Below, piece after piece: positions 7,988-16,487 of a stretch of DNA of 64,000 nucleotides; position 1 is the stretch's first letter, and every line of letters begins with the position of its first letter. The DNA is from a virus. The stretch covers positions 1-64,000 of IMG/VR virus record IMGVR_UViG_3300042147_000020; one strand, written 5' to 3'. The position numbers were made by a program, and so were the translations under genes. The notes below the pieces were generated by a model. That model saw nothing but the letters and a program-made list of their open reading frames with translations. It searched no databases and was not told the DNA's origin.

Positions 7988-8782
7988 TCAGATCCTCGGC
8001 ACTACGACACCGGTTTGACCTTGATACTTGCCATCACGATCTTTGTAGGAGGTTTCGCACTCTTCGTCGGACTCGAAGAACAACATCTGTGCAACACCTT
8101 CGTTCGCGTAGATCTTGGCCGGGAGGTTGGTGGTGTTGGAGAACTCCAACGTTACATGACCCTCCCACTCAGGTTCCAGCGGGGTGACGTTCACGATGAT
8201 GCCACAGCGAGCGTAAGTGGACTTACCCAAGCAGATGGTCAACACGTTACGTGGGATACGGAAGTACTCCACGGTACGGGCCAACACGAACGAGTTCGGT
8301 GGAATAATGCAGACCGGACCTTTGAAATCAACGAAGCATTTATCGTCGAAGTTCTTGGGGTCAATGACCGAGGAGTTGATGTTGGTGAAGATCTTGAACT
8401 CGTCAGCACACCGTACGTCGTAACCATACGACGAAGTGCCGTAGGAAATGAGTTTGTCGGCATTCGGGTTCTGAAGTTGGTGCATCGTAGCTTCAGCGTC
8501 ACACATCTCATCCAACATGCTGTTGAACTTGTCAGGAGCCATGCGGCGGACTTGACCGGCTTCGAACGGCTCGATCATTGGTTTGAAGTCACGGACCAAG
8601 GGGTGCTCCGGCTTCAGTCGCCCAGCCCAGAAACGGTTTTCCAGATCTTGCAACTGATCGACGGTGTGGGTGTTACCTTCCCACGCCAGACTGGCGATGT
8701 CGCTCGAACCAGAGCGGGCAGCGATGGAGTGGGTTGGTGGCATGGATTTACGACGAATCCAGCGATCGGGCTTGATGCTCAT
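7988..8782 (-). CDS. dcd: dCTP deaminase with two internal insertions
   Basis: Converts dCTP to dUTP, the first step toward phage dTTP; it pairs logically with the thymidylate kinase at 25 kb. The core is unmistakable: [10 protein letters not shown] at the N-terminus, [15 protein letters not shown] at 112-126, GKSTYAR at 186-192 and the catalytic Glu at about 213 in TLEFSN. At 264 residues it is about 75 longer than the roughly 188-residue proteobacterial enzymes. The excess falls in two places, about residues 14-68 and 80-110, leaving the flanking core nearly unchanged. It has a good AAGGAA ribosome site. Confidence 0.92.
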   Translation of the reverse strand: MSIKPDRWIRRKSMPPTHSIAARSGSSDIASLAWEGNTHTVDQLQDLENRFWAGRLKPEHPLVRDFKPMIEPFEAGQVRRMAPDKFNSMLDEMCDAEATMHQLQNPNADKLISYGTSSYGYDVRCADEFKIFTNINSSVIDPKNFDDKCFVDFKGPVCIIPPNSFVLARTVEYFRIPRNVLTICLGKSTYARCGIIVNVTPLEPEWEGHVTLEFSNTTNLPAKIYANEGVAQMLFFESDEECETSYKDRDGKYQGQTGVVVPRI

Positions 8783-9084
8783 TGCGTTTCCTTGGAGAGA
8801 TGGATATTGCGATACGTGTAGTCGTCTACGACCAAGAAGTGATCTGGTATAATTTCAATCACCCAGTCACCGGGGTTAACCAACAACTTACCTTGGCGGG
8901 TAGCAATTACCCCCATGACAGACCACTGATACATGTGGGCGTCTTTGGAACAACCTGAGGTACCAATCAGCTTGTGTACCTCCATATAACAGGTACCTGT
9001 GACCAGAGGGTGATCCAGACACTCGTAACCGTTGGTAGCCTCAGCATTCCAACGTACTGCATTGTGGATCTTTATATGGGTCAT
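8779..9084 (-). CDS. Unknown phage protein, 101 residues
   Basis: Starts at MTHIKIHN, where a GAGGGAG ribosome site is present, rather than at the longer frame. Overlaps the deaminase start by four bases. Beta-rich, with a C-terminal [10 protein letters not shown]-type segment; family not recognised. Confidence 0.65.
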   Translation of the reverse strand: MTHIKIHNAVRWNAEATNGYECLDHPLVTGTCYMEVHKLIGTSGCSKDAHMYQWSVMGVIATRQGKLLVNPGDWVIEIIPDHFLVVDDYTYRNIHLSKETQ

Positions 9085-9097
9085 TGGTTTACTCCCT

Positions 9098-9469
9098 CTA
9101 TTTAGGAACCGGTACAGCGTCACCCCACAAGGTGGCCCACTTCTCGTTCTCAGTCACAACAACGTAGAACAGTGGGAGGAAACGGGTGGCGTCATAGTTG
9201 AGACTGTTGGCCAACCAAGCCTTCGCACTATCCGGGGAATAGTAAGCCATCCCCAGATTCAGAGTCTCTGGGTCCCAACCGTGTTTCACGTAGATCTCTT
9301 TAGCACGGTCTTTCATCTGGAAAGCAGACTCGCTATCCGACAGAAACTTACCACGGACTTTGGAGTTGTCGTGGATCAGTACCAGTAGTTCTTCCAGAGT
9401 TCCTTTATAGATACTCAGGGTTTTAACCTTCTCAGGTACCGGCTTTTCTTTATCAAACATGGGAAGCAT
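9098..9469 (-). CDS. Unknown phage protein, 123 residues
   Basis: The ATG three codons inside the open frame has AAGGTG at ideal spacing. The protein is soluble; no motif recognised. First gene of the leftward unit that includes dCTP deaminase. Confidence 0.65.
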   Translation of the reverse strand: MLPMFDKEKPVPEKVKTLSIYKGTLEELLVLIHDNSKVRGKFLSDSESAFQMKDRAKEIYVKHGWDPETLNLGMAYYSPDSAKAWLANSLNYDATRFLPLFYVVVTENEKWATLWGDAVPVPK

Positions 9470-9504
9470 CGTATTCACCTTCTAAGGTAGTGACGTTCAT
9501 ATAT

Positions 9505-9530
9505 GGGTAAAGGCCGTAATTTTAAATGGG
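9505..9530 (-). promoter_or_regulatory. Candidate degenerate early promoter
   Basis: Leftward TAAAATTAC, two mismatches from the TATATTAC core seen at three other sites, lies between a terminator and the first gene of the unit. The flanking conserved elements are not evident, so this is tentative. Confidence 0.3.
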
Positions 9531-9531
9531 G

Positions 9532-9557
9532 GCATAAAAAAGAGGGCCGAAGCCCTC
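9532..9557 (-). terminator. Rho-independent terminator
   Basis: GAGGGC-CGAA-GCCCTC hairpin followed leftward by TTTTTTATGCC. Ends the unit containing the secreted binding protein. Confidence 0.85.
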
Positions 9558-9561
9558 CCCT

Positions 9562-9843
9562 TTAAACGTTGTGATACTCTGGGCTCAAAGCCACCCAAGC
9601 ACCATTGCTCCGTGCACAGGACAACTGTTGCTGAACCGCCAAACACTGGTAATGAGTACCAGCGAACAGTGTACCAGTCGCAGTATGCGGACGGACATGC
9701 CAGCGCTTCCAGAACCAACGTCCCGTACGTTCAACTACATACTGGAGGTGGTGCTGACTTGCGCGGTACCCAGGACTTTCTAGAACAGATACCCCAGTCT
9801 TCAGCTCACTACCAACGGCGAGATCGCAGTCGAGCTGACTCAC
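9562..9843 (-). CDS. Unknown phage protein, 93 residues
   Basis: GTG start whose GTGA overlaps the stop of the TAXI-like gene, a coupled arrangement. It contains a Trp/Arg-rich stretch and several His and Cys residues; no signal peptide or family recognised. It could serve with the upstream periplasmic protein, but only position suggests this. Confidence 0.55.
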   Translation of the reverse strand: MSQLDCDLAVGSELKTGVSVLESPGYRASQHHLQYVVERTGRWFWKRWHVRPHTATGTLFAGTHYQCLAVQQQLSCARSNGAWVALSPEYHNV

Positions 9844-10724
9844 TGACGCACAGCCTTCACGTTAGCGGTGATGGCCTTGGTGATCGCACGCTTGACGTCA
9901 CGAGCTTCCTTGGTGTCCATGCTGGCGTGGTAGGCGTTGTTGTACACCACTTGGGCCGCCATGGCGTAGGTGTCAATCGAGAACATTTTGTTGTCGGTAG
10001 GAATGCCGGAGTCACCTTTGCTGGTCAGAGAGAAAGGAGTGTAAAGAGGGTTCTCGTTACGATCCTTGGCCTTACCGAAAGAGGACTCACCGATCTCACC
10101 GATCCACAGGCTGTCTTTGTAGTCGTCAGTGATGTCGCTACTGATCAGACCCGAACGTCCCACGTACAGAATGCCACCGACTTCCACCCGCACGCCGGAC
10201 TTCATGGTGAAGCCCTGCGAAGCTGCTTCTGCCGCTTCCAGCCAGCTATCGAACTCGACAGTTTTGATGTTGGCGTAATCAGGGTCGACTGCCGCGAAGT
10301 TCTTGACAGTTACTTCGGCACCAGAGCCGGAAACATAACCCACCGCACGGATCAGGTTTTCGTCCTTGATCATGTCGGCGAAGGACTTCACGCCAGTAGC
10401 ACCGTGGAGCCAGAAGATGACCTCGGTGTGGGCATTGGTCACGGTGATGTCACGTGGTAGACCCAAGCTGGACACCGCGTCAGCTTGCATGATCGCCATG
10501 ACGCAATCACCCTCTTTGAGCAGGTGGGCGTTCTCGACCGAACCACCGGTGTTCAGGACTTCGAGTTTGGCGCCGATCTTCTTGGCAATGTCCTTGCCGA
10601 TACCTGTACCCAACGACTCGTACGCGCCGGTAGGACCACCGGTGCAGAAGGTCAGGTCAGCAGGTGCCGCCACTGCTACAACGGATGCCAAGGCGAGAGC
10701 CAGGCCAATGAACAGCTTTTTCAT
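9840..10724 (-). CDS. Secreted TAXI/TRAP-type periplasmic binding protein
   Basis: Protein of 294 residues starting at MKKLFIGLALALASVVAVAA, a classic Sec signal peptide with cleavage expected after the Ala-x-Ala around residue 20. The mature N-terminus (LTFCTGGPTGAYESLGTGIG) matches the start of TAXI-family TRAP transporter solute receptors, where the TGG-x-x-G-x-Y motif begins the ligand-binding fold. Such proteins bind small solutes in the periplasm. No transporter subunits are nearby, so an uptake role with phage partners is unlikely. The shorter start is chosen for the signal peptide and TGGAGT site. Confidence 0.8.
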   Translation of the reverse strand: MKKLFIGLALALASVVAVAAPADLTFCTGGPTGAYESLGTGIGKDIAKKIGAKLEVLNTGGSVENAHLLKEGDCVMAIMQADAVSSLGLPRDITVTNAHTEVIFWLHGATGVKSFADMIKDENLIRAVGYVSGSGAEVTVKNFAAVDPDYANIKTVEFDSWLEAAEAASQGFTMKSGVRVEVGGILYVGRSGLISSDITDDYKDSLWIGEIGESSFGKAKDRNENPLYTPFSLTSKGDSGIPTDNKMFSIDTYAMAAQVVYNNAYHASMDTKEARDVKRAITKAITANVKAVRQ

Positions 10725-10753
10725 GTGTTTACTCCAACGGGTTTTGGTTTGCG

Positions 10754-11491
10754 TTATTGTGGGGTGGATACTTTCAACTCGCCATGCCACTGTCCGTTGT
10801 AGAACTGTAGCAAGATGAGCATCATGTGATCCAGTAAAAGGGTTGGCACATGTCCAGTCTTCCACTGAATGCCTTCGAACCACTCGAGTTTGAAAGCGTC
10901 TTCGTAGACCCGGAGTAGTACTGAGTTGACTCGAGTGCGGTCTAAATCACCCTCGAGCAACTTTAGGGTGTAGCCGCCACGGAGGGTCAAGTCCAAGGCG
11001 TGATGTTGGTGATCAATCGAGATGACTTTGTAGGGTTCTGACACCACATCGAAAGTCACCAACGTCTGGATGGTAAACTCTGGGGCTTCACGGCAACCAT
11101 TGAAACCAACACTACGTATACCGAAGCACAGGTCATTCTCAGGTTCCGCTAGCAATCTGTGAACACGATCGCCCATGGGTCCGGTAGGCTTGAAACGACC
11201 AACCAACCGATCGTCCTCTACACTCCCTGAAGCAATCACACCACAGACACGCTCCAAGTGCACTTGTGCAGCACGATGAACCACTTCACCGCAAGTCAGG
11301 TGATCGACAGTGGGTGTACCGAACTCCACATAAATCGGAGCACGAGTGAGCATTTCCTCAAACTTGTAGCCCACCTGCTTCGGATCGTACTTACGACCGC
11401 TGGGGGCGACTTTACTGGGGATCGCCAGAGTGACGTGGTAGTAACCGTCAGCATCGGGCTTGAGGTCTTTCACTGGGTTGTGTCCAATCAT
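10754..11491 (-). CDS. Phage protein with prohead-protease-like N-terminal pattern
   Basis: Protein of 245 residues. Residues about 30-120 read as a small beta-rich module: GRKYDPKQV, RAPIYVEFGTP, then RVCGVIASGSVEDDRLVGRF, a GPMGDRVHRLL segment and a final FGIRSVG. That order resembles T4 gp21/S80-type head-protease or related phage modules, but I cannot confirm a catalytic His-Ser pair. The C-terminal half is unrelated and beta-rich. The start is chosen for its GGGAG ribosome site, and its ATGA overlaps the stop of a small upstream gene. Confidence 0.5.
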   Translation of the reverse strand: MIGHNPVKDLKPDADGYYHVTLAIPSKVAPSGRKYDPKQVGYKFEEMLTRAPIYVEFGTPTVDHLTCGEVVHRAAQVHLERVCGVIASGSVEDDRLVGRFKPTGPMGDRVHRLLAEPENDLCFGIRSVGFNGCREAPEFTIQTLVTFDVVSEPYKVISIDHQHHALDLTLRGGYTLKLLEGDLDRTRVNSVLLRVYEDAFKLEWFEGIQWKTGHVPTLLLDHMMLILLQFYNGQWHGELKVSTPQ

Positions 11492-11655
11492 ACTGGAACT
11501 CCCCGAGCACGACATTCAGCCTTGTATTCCTCGATCATCGTAAAGAGGTTGTTCTTGTGGCGCAGACCTAAACGTACACAACGTTTGATCTTGGCCTCTT
11601 CTTTCTTAATCGCACGTTCCATCTTGGCGAGCACTTCATCTTGATCGTCTGGCAC
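11488..11655 (-). CDS. Small charged helical protein, 55 residues
   Basis: GTG start with AGGAA six bases upstream. The stop overlaps the next start as ATGA. The product is highly charged and helical (MERAIKKEEAKIKRCV...), like a short coiled coil. It is the first gene behind the early-promoter-like element. Function unknown. Confidence 0.6.
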   Translation of the reverse strand: MPDDQDEVLAKMERAIKKEEAKIKRCVRLGLRHKNNLFTMIEEYKAECRARGVPV

Positions 11656-11679
11656 GGGAAATTCCTATTAAAGATCAAC

Positions 11680-11722
11680 TACGTGATACCCTTACATAAT
11701 TTGTACTTGAGATATTTTTGAA
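11680..11722 (-). promoter_or_regulatory. Variant early promoter
   Basis: Reading leftward, AAAAATATCTCAAGTA is followed by CAAATTATG. The upstream block is nearly identical to the early promoter at 32.4 kb (ATCTCAAGTA then TATATTACT), but the core is degenerate. It sits 30-60 bases before a leftward start codon. Confidence 0.55.
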
Positions 11723-11732
11723 TACACATCGC

Positions 11733-11761
11733 GGCATAAAGCCTGGGAGTCACCTCCCAGG
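11733..11761 (-). terminator. Terminator after the Kelch fibre gene
   Basis: CCTGGGAG-TCAC-CTCCCAGG hairpin followed leftward by CTTTATGCC. Confidence 0.7.
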
Positions 11762-11772
11762 CCCTAAGCTTG

Positions 11773-13905
11773 TTATGCTGGAAGACTGAACTCAAATGAA
11801 TCAGTCTGACCAGTACCACTTTTGATACCTGCAAAGTAGAACATGCGAGTACCAAGGATACCAGAACCACCGAAGCCACGTGCTGCACCAGCGTTAGCCG
11901 CCAGAGCTTGCCATGTGTTCGAGAATGGATCGTAAACGTTCGACCCACTATACGGAGCACCGCCGTTAACCGACCCCCACAAGGAGATCACACGACCTTT
12001 GAAGGAGTGGAACGTTCGACGACACCCGTAAGCAGCAGGCATGTTAGCCTTCTCAGTCATTACGCCTGTCACAGTATCGTAGCAGAACGTTTTGTTGATG
12101 TAGACGCTGTTGTTACGACCACCGATCAGATAGATCTTAGTGCCAATAGCGGCGACGCCCAGATCGAGTCGAGGAGTTTGTCCAGTGATAGTCAACTCAG
12201 TCCAAGTGTTGTTGAGAGTATCGTATTTGTACTGGTTAAACTTAGTCGGTACTTCAGGAGAAACAGTACTGCTGGTCATCCCACCGAACATGTAGATGTT
12301 CGTACCCACTACACAACCGTCACCGAAGGTCATCGGTCCAGGGAGCGCTGCTTTAGTAGACCACGTACCTAGAGTAAAGTCGTAACACTCGACCAAGGTA
12401 GTAGCCGCACCGCCGTTAGCGGTTAGGCCGCCGCAGACGTACAACTTACTTCCCACTACGGCTGAAGTGTGTCCAGCTCGAGCAGTAGGTAAGGCAGGCA
12501 GATCGACCCACGCAGTACCGTCGAAGCGACGGAACCAAGCTTGTGGTGTACCACTGAAACCACCAATCCAGTACAACTTCCCATCGTAACTAACGACGTC
12601 GTGGTGGAAGCTATATCCAGGTGACGCTGTGGACTTCCAAGTCATCCCGGAGAAGTTGAACAACTCTTCCAGCACTGGCCGCCACCCGTAAGCTACGTTT
12701 GGCGTATCGTTAGGTTCATACCAGACACCAGCGAACCCAGGGTAACCGCGTAGGAGAGTACCTCCCTGCGTACTACCTTCCTTACAGATGATCATCTCAC
12801 CGGACGAGATACCGCCAAGCCAACCCATGTCAGCAGGAGTGTTATACGCCCACGCAGCGCCAGCGCCGGTGTAAGCATTAGTTACCCTCATGAAGTAGTT
12901 GTTGTACTCACCACCAGGCGAATTGGTTGGATCGTTTCCATCACCACCCGTCATCACCCGCACACGGTACGTCAGGCCACCAATTACAACAGTCTTGGTA
13001 CCCATGATCATACCCAAAGCGTTAAGCTGAGCCCATGACAAAGTCATGCGGATGATCTTCTTCGGCATGTAGAAAGTACTACCGTTGTCAACGAACTTCA
13101 ACCACGGAGTAGTGTCGTTAACCAGAGTACCATCAGTCAAACCAACTGCCGCCGCCAAGGCAGAACCGGTAATGAAGTTAGCAGCAAGTATTTCGCCAAT
13201 GAATGGAATTGGTGGCATGGTGGATTTCTTAACCAGCACTGGACGCCATCCGTACCAATTTTGGGGTGTATCGGGGGAGATGTACCAAATACCTTTAACC
13301 TGTGCTGCGGTTTCCTGTCCACCAGAGTCACTTCCTCGAGTGAAGTGACCGAAGGCAGCACCGTCAGAACAAATAGTCCCCACACCTAGTTCAGCCGAAC
13401 CGTCCATGGTTGCAACGCCCAACATTGGACCAGTGTAGTCGCCCCAGTGTTGGGCGTCTCCTGGGAAGGTTGCACGGTCTGTCATGGTGTAGATGTTGTA
13501 CATGTAGCGGTTCCACTCACCGCCAGCGTTAGACGGACCGGCTGACCCAGCCGGATTTATAGCTCCTGACAACAGCCGGACAACGAAGACTTCACCACCA
13601 ATAGTGACTTCTGCGCCGCCGAGCGACAGACCACGTGCATTGAGCTGTTCCCAACTTACGTTGTAGCGGATTGGCTTCTTGGCGATGTACAGTTCAAGGC
13701 CAGTGTCTTCGATGTAATGTAGCCAGCCCCCGTCTCTGTTCATTAGGGTCCCAGCAGTCAATCCTACCGCTGTGGCTAGGGAATCCCCGTAGATGAAGCT
13801 CACAGAAGAGACTACTCCTTTGAAGGGAGTCCCCGCTGGGAAAGCTAGATCGGAGTTGTCAATAGCCACCGCAACTTGAGTCTTAGACAATAGAGTCTCG
13901 ATCAC
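11773..13905 (-). CDS. Tail fibre-like protein with Kelch propeller
   Basis: 710 residues, GTG start behind AGGGGG. Residues about 15-225 and 225-415 are two copies of a module found singly in the next four fibre genes. Hallmarks are a W-x-[HK]-[YF] segment, a 'yipKKiiR...SW-x-qLN' segment, an IGG-x-x-[FY]-x-VR strand and a closing GWRPVL. From about 420 to the end are roughly six Kelch blades (KLYVCGGL, NIYMFGGM, KIYLIGGR with YD-x-x-x-x-x-W). This predicts a six-bladed beta-propeller at the tip, suited to sugar or surface-receptor binding. It lies last in the leftward fibre cluster. Confidence 0.8.
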   Translation of the reverse strand: MIETLLSKTQVAVAIDNSDLAFPAGTPFKGVVSSVSFIYGDSLATAVGLTAGTLMNRDGGWLHYIEDTGLELYIAKKPIRYNVSWEQLNARGLSLGGAEVTIGGEVFVVRLLSGAINPAGSAGPSNAGGEWNRYMYNIYTMTDRATFPGDAQHWGDYTGPMLGVATMDGSAELGVGTICSDGAAFGHFTRGSDSGGQETAAQVKGIWYISPDTPQNWYGWRPVLVKKSTMPPIPFIGEILAANFITGSALAAAVGLTDGTLVNDTTPWLKFVDNGSTFYMPKKIIRMTLSWAQLNALGMIMGTKTVVIGGLTYRVRVMTGGDGNDPTNSPGGEYNNYFMRVTNAYTGAGAAWAYNTPADMGWLGGISSGEMIICKEGSTQGGTLLRGYPGFAGVWYEPNDTPNVAYGWRPVLEELFNFSGMTWKSTASPGYSFHHDVVSYDGKLYWIGGFSGTPQAWFRRFDGTAWVDLPALPTARAGHTSAVVGSKLYVCGGLTANGGAATTLVECYDFTLGTWSTKAALPGPMTFGDGCVVGTNIYMFGGMTSSTVSPEVPTKFNQYKYDTLNNTWTELTITGQTPRLDLGVAAIGTKIYLIGGRNNSVYINKTFCYDTVTGVMTEKANMPAAYGCRRTFHSFKGRVISLWGSVNGGAPYSGSNVYDPFSNTWQALAANAGAARGFGGSGILGTRMFYFAGIKSGTGQTDSFEFSLPA

Positions 13906-13935
13906 GATTCATTCCCCCTAAGAGGAGTTAAGTTA

Positions 13936-14592
13936 TTACGGGGCTGTGAACAACGTAGCTTCGGCTGGAAGTGTCGGGAGTTCCGCTAGGGTCGTAGCAG
14001 CAGTGACGGCATCTTTGAAGTCCCAGATCTTTTGGTAGCCGACTGACACTGCGTAGAAAGCAGCATCCGTCATAGCAATCAGCTCAGCAGCCGTCAGTAT
14101 CACACAGATGTTCTCGTACACGCGGAACGAGAAATCCATCGCACCACCAGCCACCACAACTTCCTTAGCGATAATACGCAGGGAGGTCAAGTTGGAACGG
14201 TCGGCGTTACGGATCTGGACGTGGTACGTGCCCTCGTTGAAGGCGTAAGCGAAGCCGCGCTCGAATTGGGAAATCCGCAGATCTTCAGCCTCGCGCTGGA
14301 GTTCAGCTTTGCGGGTGGTCAACTGGTCGTTGAGTTCGGCTTGACTGTAAGTGCGTTCGATCCAGCTTTGGTACCACTTACCATCGAGTAATTGTGGCGG
14401 GCCCGCGACAACAACGTCATTCTCCGGGATCGGGGTGTCATAAACGGGTTGGTATCCGAGGGCGATCATTTCCTCTACCTCGGGTGTTGCTGTGAAGCTG
14501 GTAGTGGCTTTGAGTTTGTCGCGGATCTGGTCCAAAGTGATTGGATAGTTACCTGTGGCAACTTCGATGAAGCGAGTGTATAAGATTGACAT
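13936..14592 (-). CDS. DUF4376-like tail fibre-associated protein
   Basis: 218 residues. The middle and C-terminal half resemble the DUF4376 phage tail family: an RKAELQREAEDLRISQFERGF helix, a region with NADRSNLTSLR, then an aromatic segment ending YQKIWDFKDAVTAA. These proteins usually accompany tail fibres as assembly or attachment factors. It sits between the Kelch fibre and four paralogous fibre genes, which fits. Confidence 0.6.
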   Translation of the reverse strand: MSILYTRFIEVATGNYPITLDQIRDKLKATTSFTATPEVEEMIALGYQPVYDTPIPENDVVVAGPPQLLDGKWYQSWIERTYSQAELNDQLTTRKAELQREAEDLRISQFERGFAYAFNEGTYHVQIRNADRSNLTSLRIIAKEVVVAGGAMDFSFRVYENICVILTAAELIAMTDAAFYAVSVGYQKIWDFKDAVTAATTLAELPTLPAEATLFTAP

Positions 14593-14604
14593 GGTCAGAA
14601 TTCC

Positions 14605-15540
14605 TTACATTACAAGTTCGAGAACGGGACGCCAGTAAGTGTAGACCGCGTTATAGTTACCTATCACGTTAGTGGACACCTTGTCAGGGGCAGTAGTACC
14701 ATCACCGCCTCGCAGAATAATGGTACCACCAGCAGTTGTGGTCACATCTTTGGTATATACGTTCAGGTTGATACCGGCTAGAACCAGGTCGTCTAACGCA
14801 GGCACGCCAAAGTTTTGAATGCGACCTTGGAAATTCGGAGCCATGATGTAATCATACTCACCCCCAATTTGGTTTGCGGGCACAGCCGAAGCAGTCAGGG
14901 TACCTACCCGTGTCCCCGGTAAACGTACCACAAAATTGTCAGTACCTTTAGCCATGACGTAATTTTGAGGGATTGTACCGTAGGTACTTTTCGCCGCAGC
15001 ACTCCAAGTGCTGGGGTCGTCGGTTCCATAGACCAATCCCGCTTTGTACAGTTCGGCCCAAGATAGACCCGAACTATAGGCGAAACACACCCCTTGGTCT
15101 GGAACAAAGAGGATCTTACCGTTATAGACCATTTTGATCCAGCAGGTAATTCCTAGTCCAGCGGCGTTGTTGGTAATGAGCGGGTTGTTGATGTATGCAA
15201 CCAATTCACTGGAAGCGAATAGGTCCTCTGGACTCATGCGACCAAAAGTACCGCAACTCCAGTCACCACGTAGTAATTTCTGAGGCCCAGGGCCCGTGTA
15301 AGGCATGTAGGCCAAAGGCATGTTCGAAGACAACGTTTCTTCAGTACCCACTACTGCACTAACTCGGTAGTGGTAGACTTGGTTACGCACAGCGGTGGTG
15401 TCGGTGTAGGTGAAAATACCCGCAGCAACTTCCGCCAACACCGCAGGTAAAGCATCGTCGAGTATCACACTGTCGGCTCGGTAGACCCGGAACTTGTCAA
15501 CAGTGATGTTTCTGTCGATCCAGTTAAGTGTTAAAGACAT
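14605..15540 (-). CDS. Fibre paralogue with FN3-like N-terminus (copy 1)
   Basis: 311 residues. Residues 1-80 read as a fibronectin type III-like domain (LTLNWIDRNITVDKFRVYR ... YHYRVSAV). A GPGPQKLLRGDWSCGTFG linker introduces the shared module: WIKMVYNGKILFVPDQ, SWAELYKAGLVYGTDD, a VVRLPG strand and the ending YWRPVLELV. Start supported by AAGGG. Probably a receptor-recognition or fibre-decoration protein of the virion; ligand unknown. Confidence 0.7.
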   Translation of the reverse strand: MSLTLNWIDRNITVDKFRVYRADSVILDDALPAVLAEVAAGIFTYTDTTAVRNQVYHYRVSAVVGTEETLSSNMPLAYMPYTGPGPQKLLRGDWSCGTFGRMSPEDLFASSELVAYINNPLITNNAAGLGITCWIKMVYNGKILFVPDQGVCFAYSSGLSWAELYKAGLVYGTDDPSTWSAAAKSTYGTIPQNYVMAKGTDNFVVRLPGTRVGTLTASAVPANQIGGEYDYIMAPNFQGRIQNFGVPALDDLVLAGINLNVYTKDVTTTAGGTIILRGGDGTTAPDKVSTNVIGNYNAVYTYWRPVLELVM

Positions 15541-15550
15541 GGTTAGACCC

Positions 15551-16477
15551 TTATGTCAGAATAAGTTCGAGAACGGGGCGCCAGTTAGCATAACCGCTTG
15601 CATAATCTGCATCAGTGGGAACGTTGTAATCGAACCCTGTACTGTTGCTCACAGATATTGCGAGCTTACCCGAGGAAAAATGCTGGGTTGCAGAACCAAC
15701 GCCTCCTGGTGGAACCTCGTCGTTCCATTTATCTTGGGGTGATGTAGAATATAAGGTTAGTCCTTGTCGCCCCATCAAGCTCCCCCATTCGGATGCGTCT
15801 GTGGCGATAACACCTGGTGCATACACGTTGGTTGCCGCATCAGTGACCGACGGTGCCCGCACCAAAAAGTTATACGTGGCGTAAGGAACGACCACTTTTT
15901 GGTTAGTCAAAGTGATACCAGCAATGGTTGTTAGTACGAAGGGGGCTGAACCAGTGTCGTCCGTTCCGTATATTAATCCATTGTTATAAATGTCCCTCCA
16001 GCGGCAGGTCCCTGCGGCAAACACATTGTTAGGAATAAAAAGAACCTTACCCTTACGGATAAACTTATACCACCCAGTCACGGTGCCGTCGGCTGGAGTG
16101 GAGTTTCCGAGATTTGGGTTATTAAGGAGAGCCCTTAACTGAGAGATGCTGAGGAAGTTGGCTGTGGGAACCAACCCAAAATATCCGCAGTCCCAATTTC
16201 CTCGTAAGAGCGTCTGGGGACCTGGACCTGTGTCAGGGTAATGTCCCATGATCAGTACTGGACTTAGTAGTTCCTGTCCTGCCCGGACGTGACCCACCGC
16301 GTAGTAGTACGTAGTGTTGCGTACGGCAGTTGCGTCACTGTAAGACGTGGCTGATCCAGCAGCGGTTGCCAAAGCGGCAGGAAGGTTATTTACGTCGAGT
16401 GGTGTAGTAGACCGATAGATGTTAATGCTTTCTGCGAGCGCCGCGTTAGCAGCACCCCATGTCAAGGTAACAGACAT
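15551..16477 (-). CDS. Fibre paralogue with FN3-like N-terminus (copy 2)
   Basis: 308 residues, same layout as the neighbours: FN3-like residues 1-80 (NIYRSTTPLD... YYYAVGHV), GPGPQTLLRGNWDCGYFG linker, WYKFIRKGKVLFIPN, RDIYNNGLIYGTDD and final NWRPVLELI. It is the copy most like copy 1, consistent with tandem duplication. Strong AAGGAG ribosome site. Confidence 0.7.
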   Translation of the reverse strand: MSVTLTWGAANAALAESINIYRSTTPLDVNNLPAALATAAGSATSYSDATAVRNTTYYYAVGHVRAGQELLSPVLIMGHYPDTGPGPQTLLRGNWDCGYFGLVPTANFLSISQLRALLNNPNLGNSTPADGTVTGWYKFIRKGKVLFIPNNVFAAGTCRWRDIYNNGLIYGTDDTGSAPFVLTTIAGITLTNQKVVVPYATYNFLVRAPSVTDAATNVYAPGVIATDASEWGSLMGRQGLTLYSTSPQDKWNDEVPPGGVGSATQHFSSGKLAISVSNSTGFDYNVPTDADYASGYANWRPVLELILT

Positions 16478-16487
16478 AACTCACTCC

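Noticed and set aside
9497-9718. 73-codon leftward frame
   Set aside because: It overlaps the better supported 93-residue gene and crosses the terminator.
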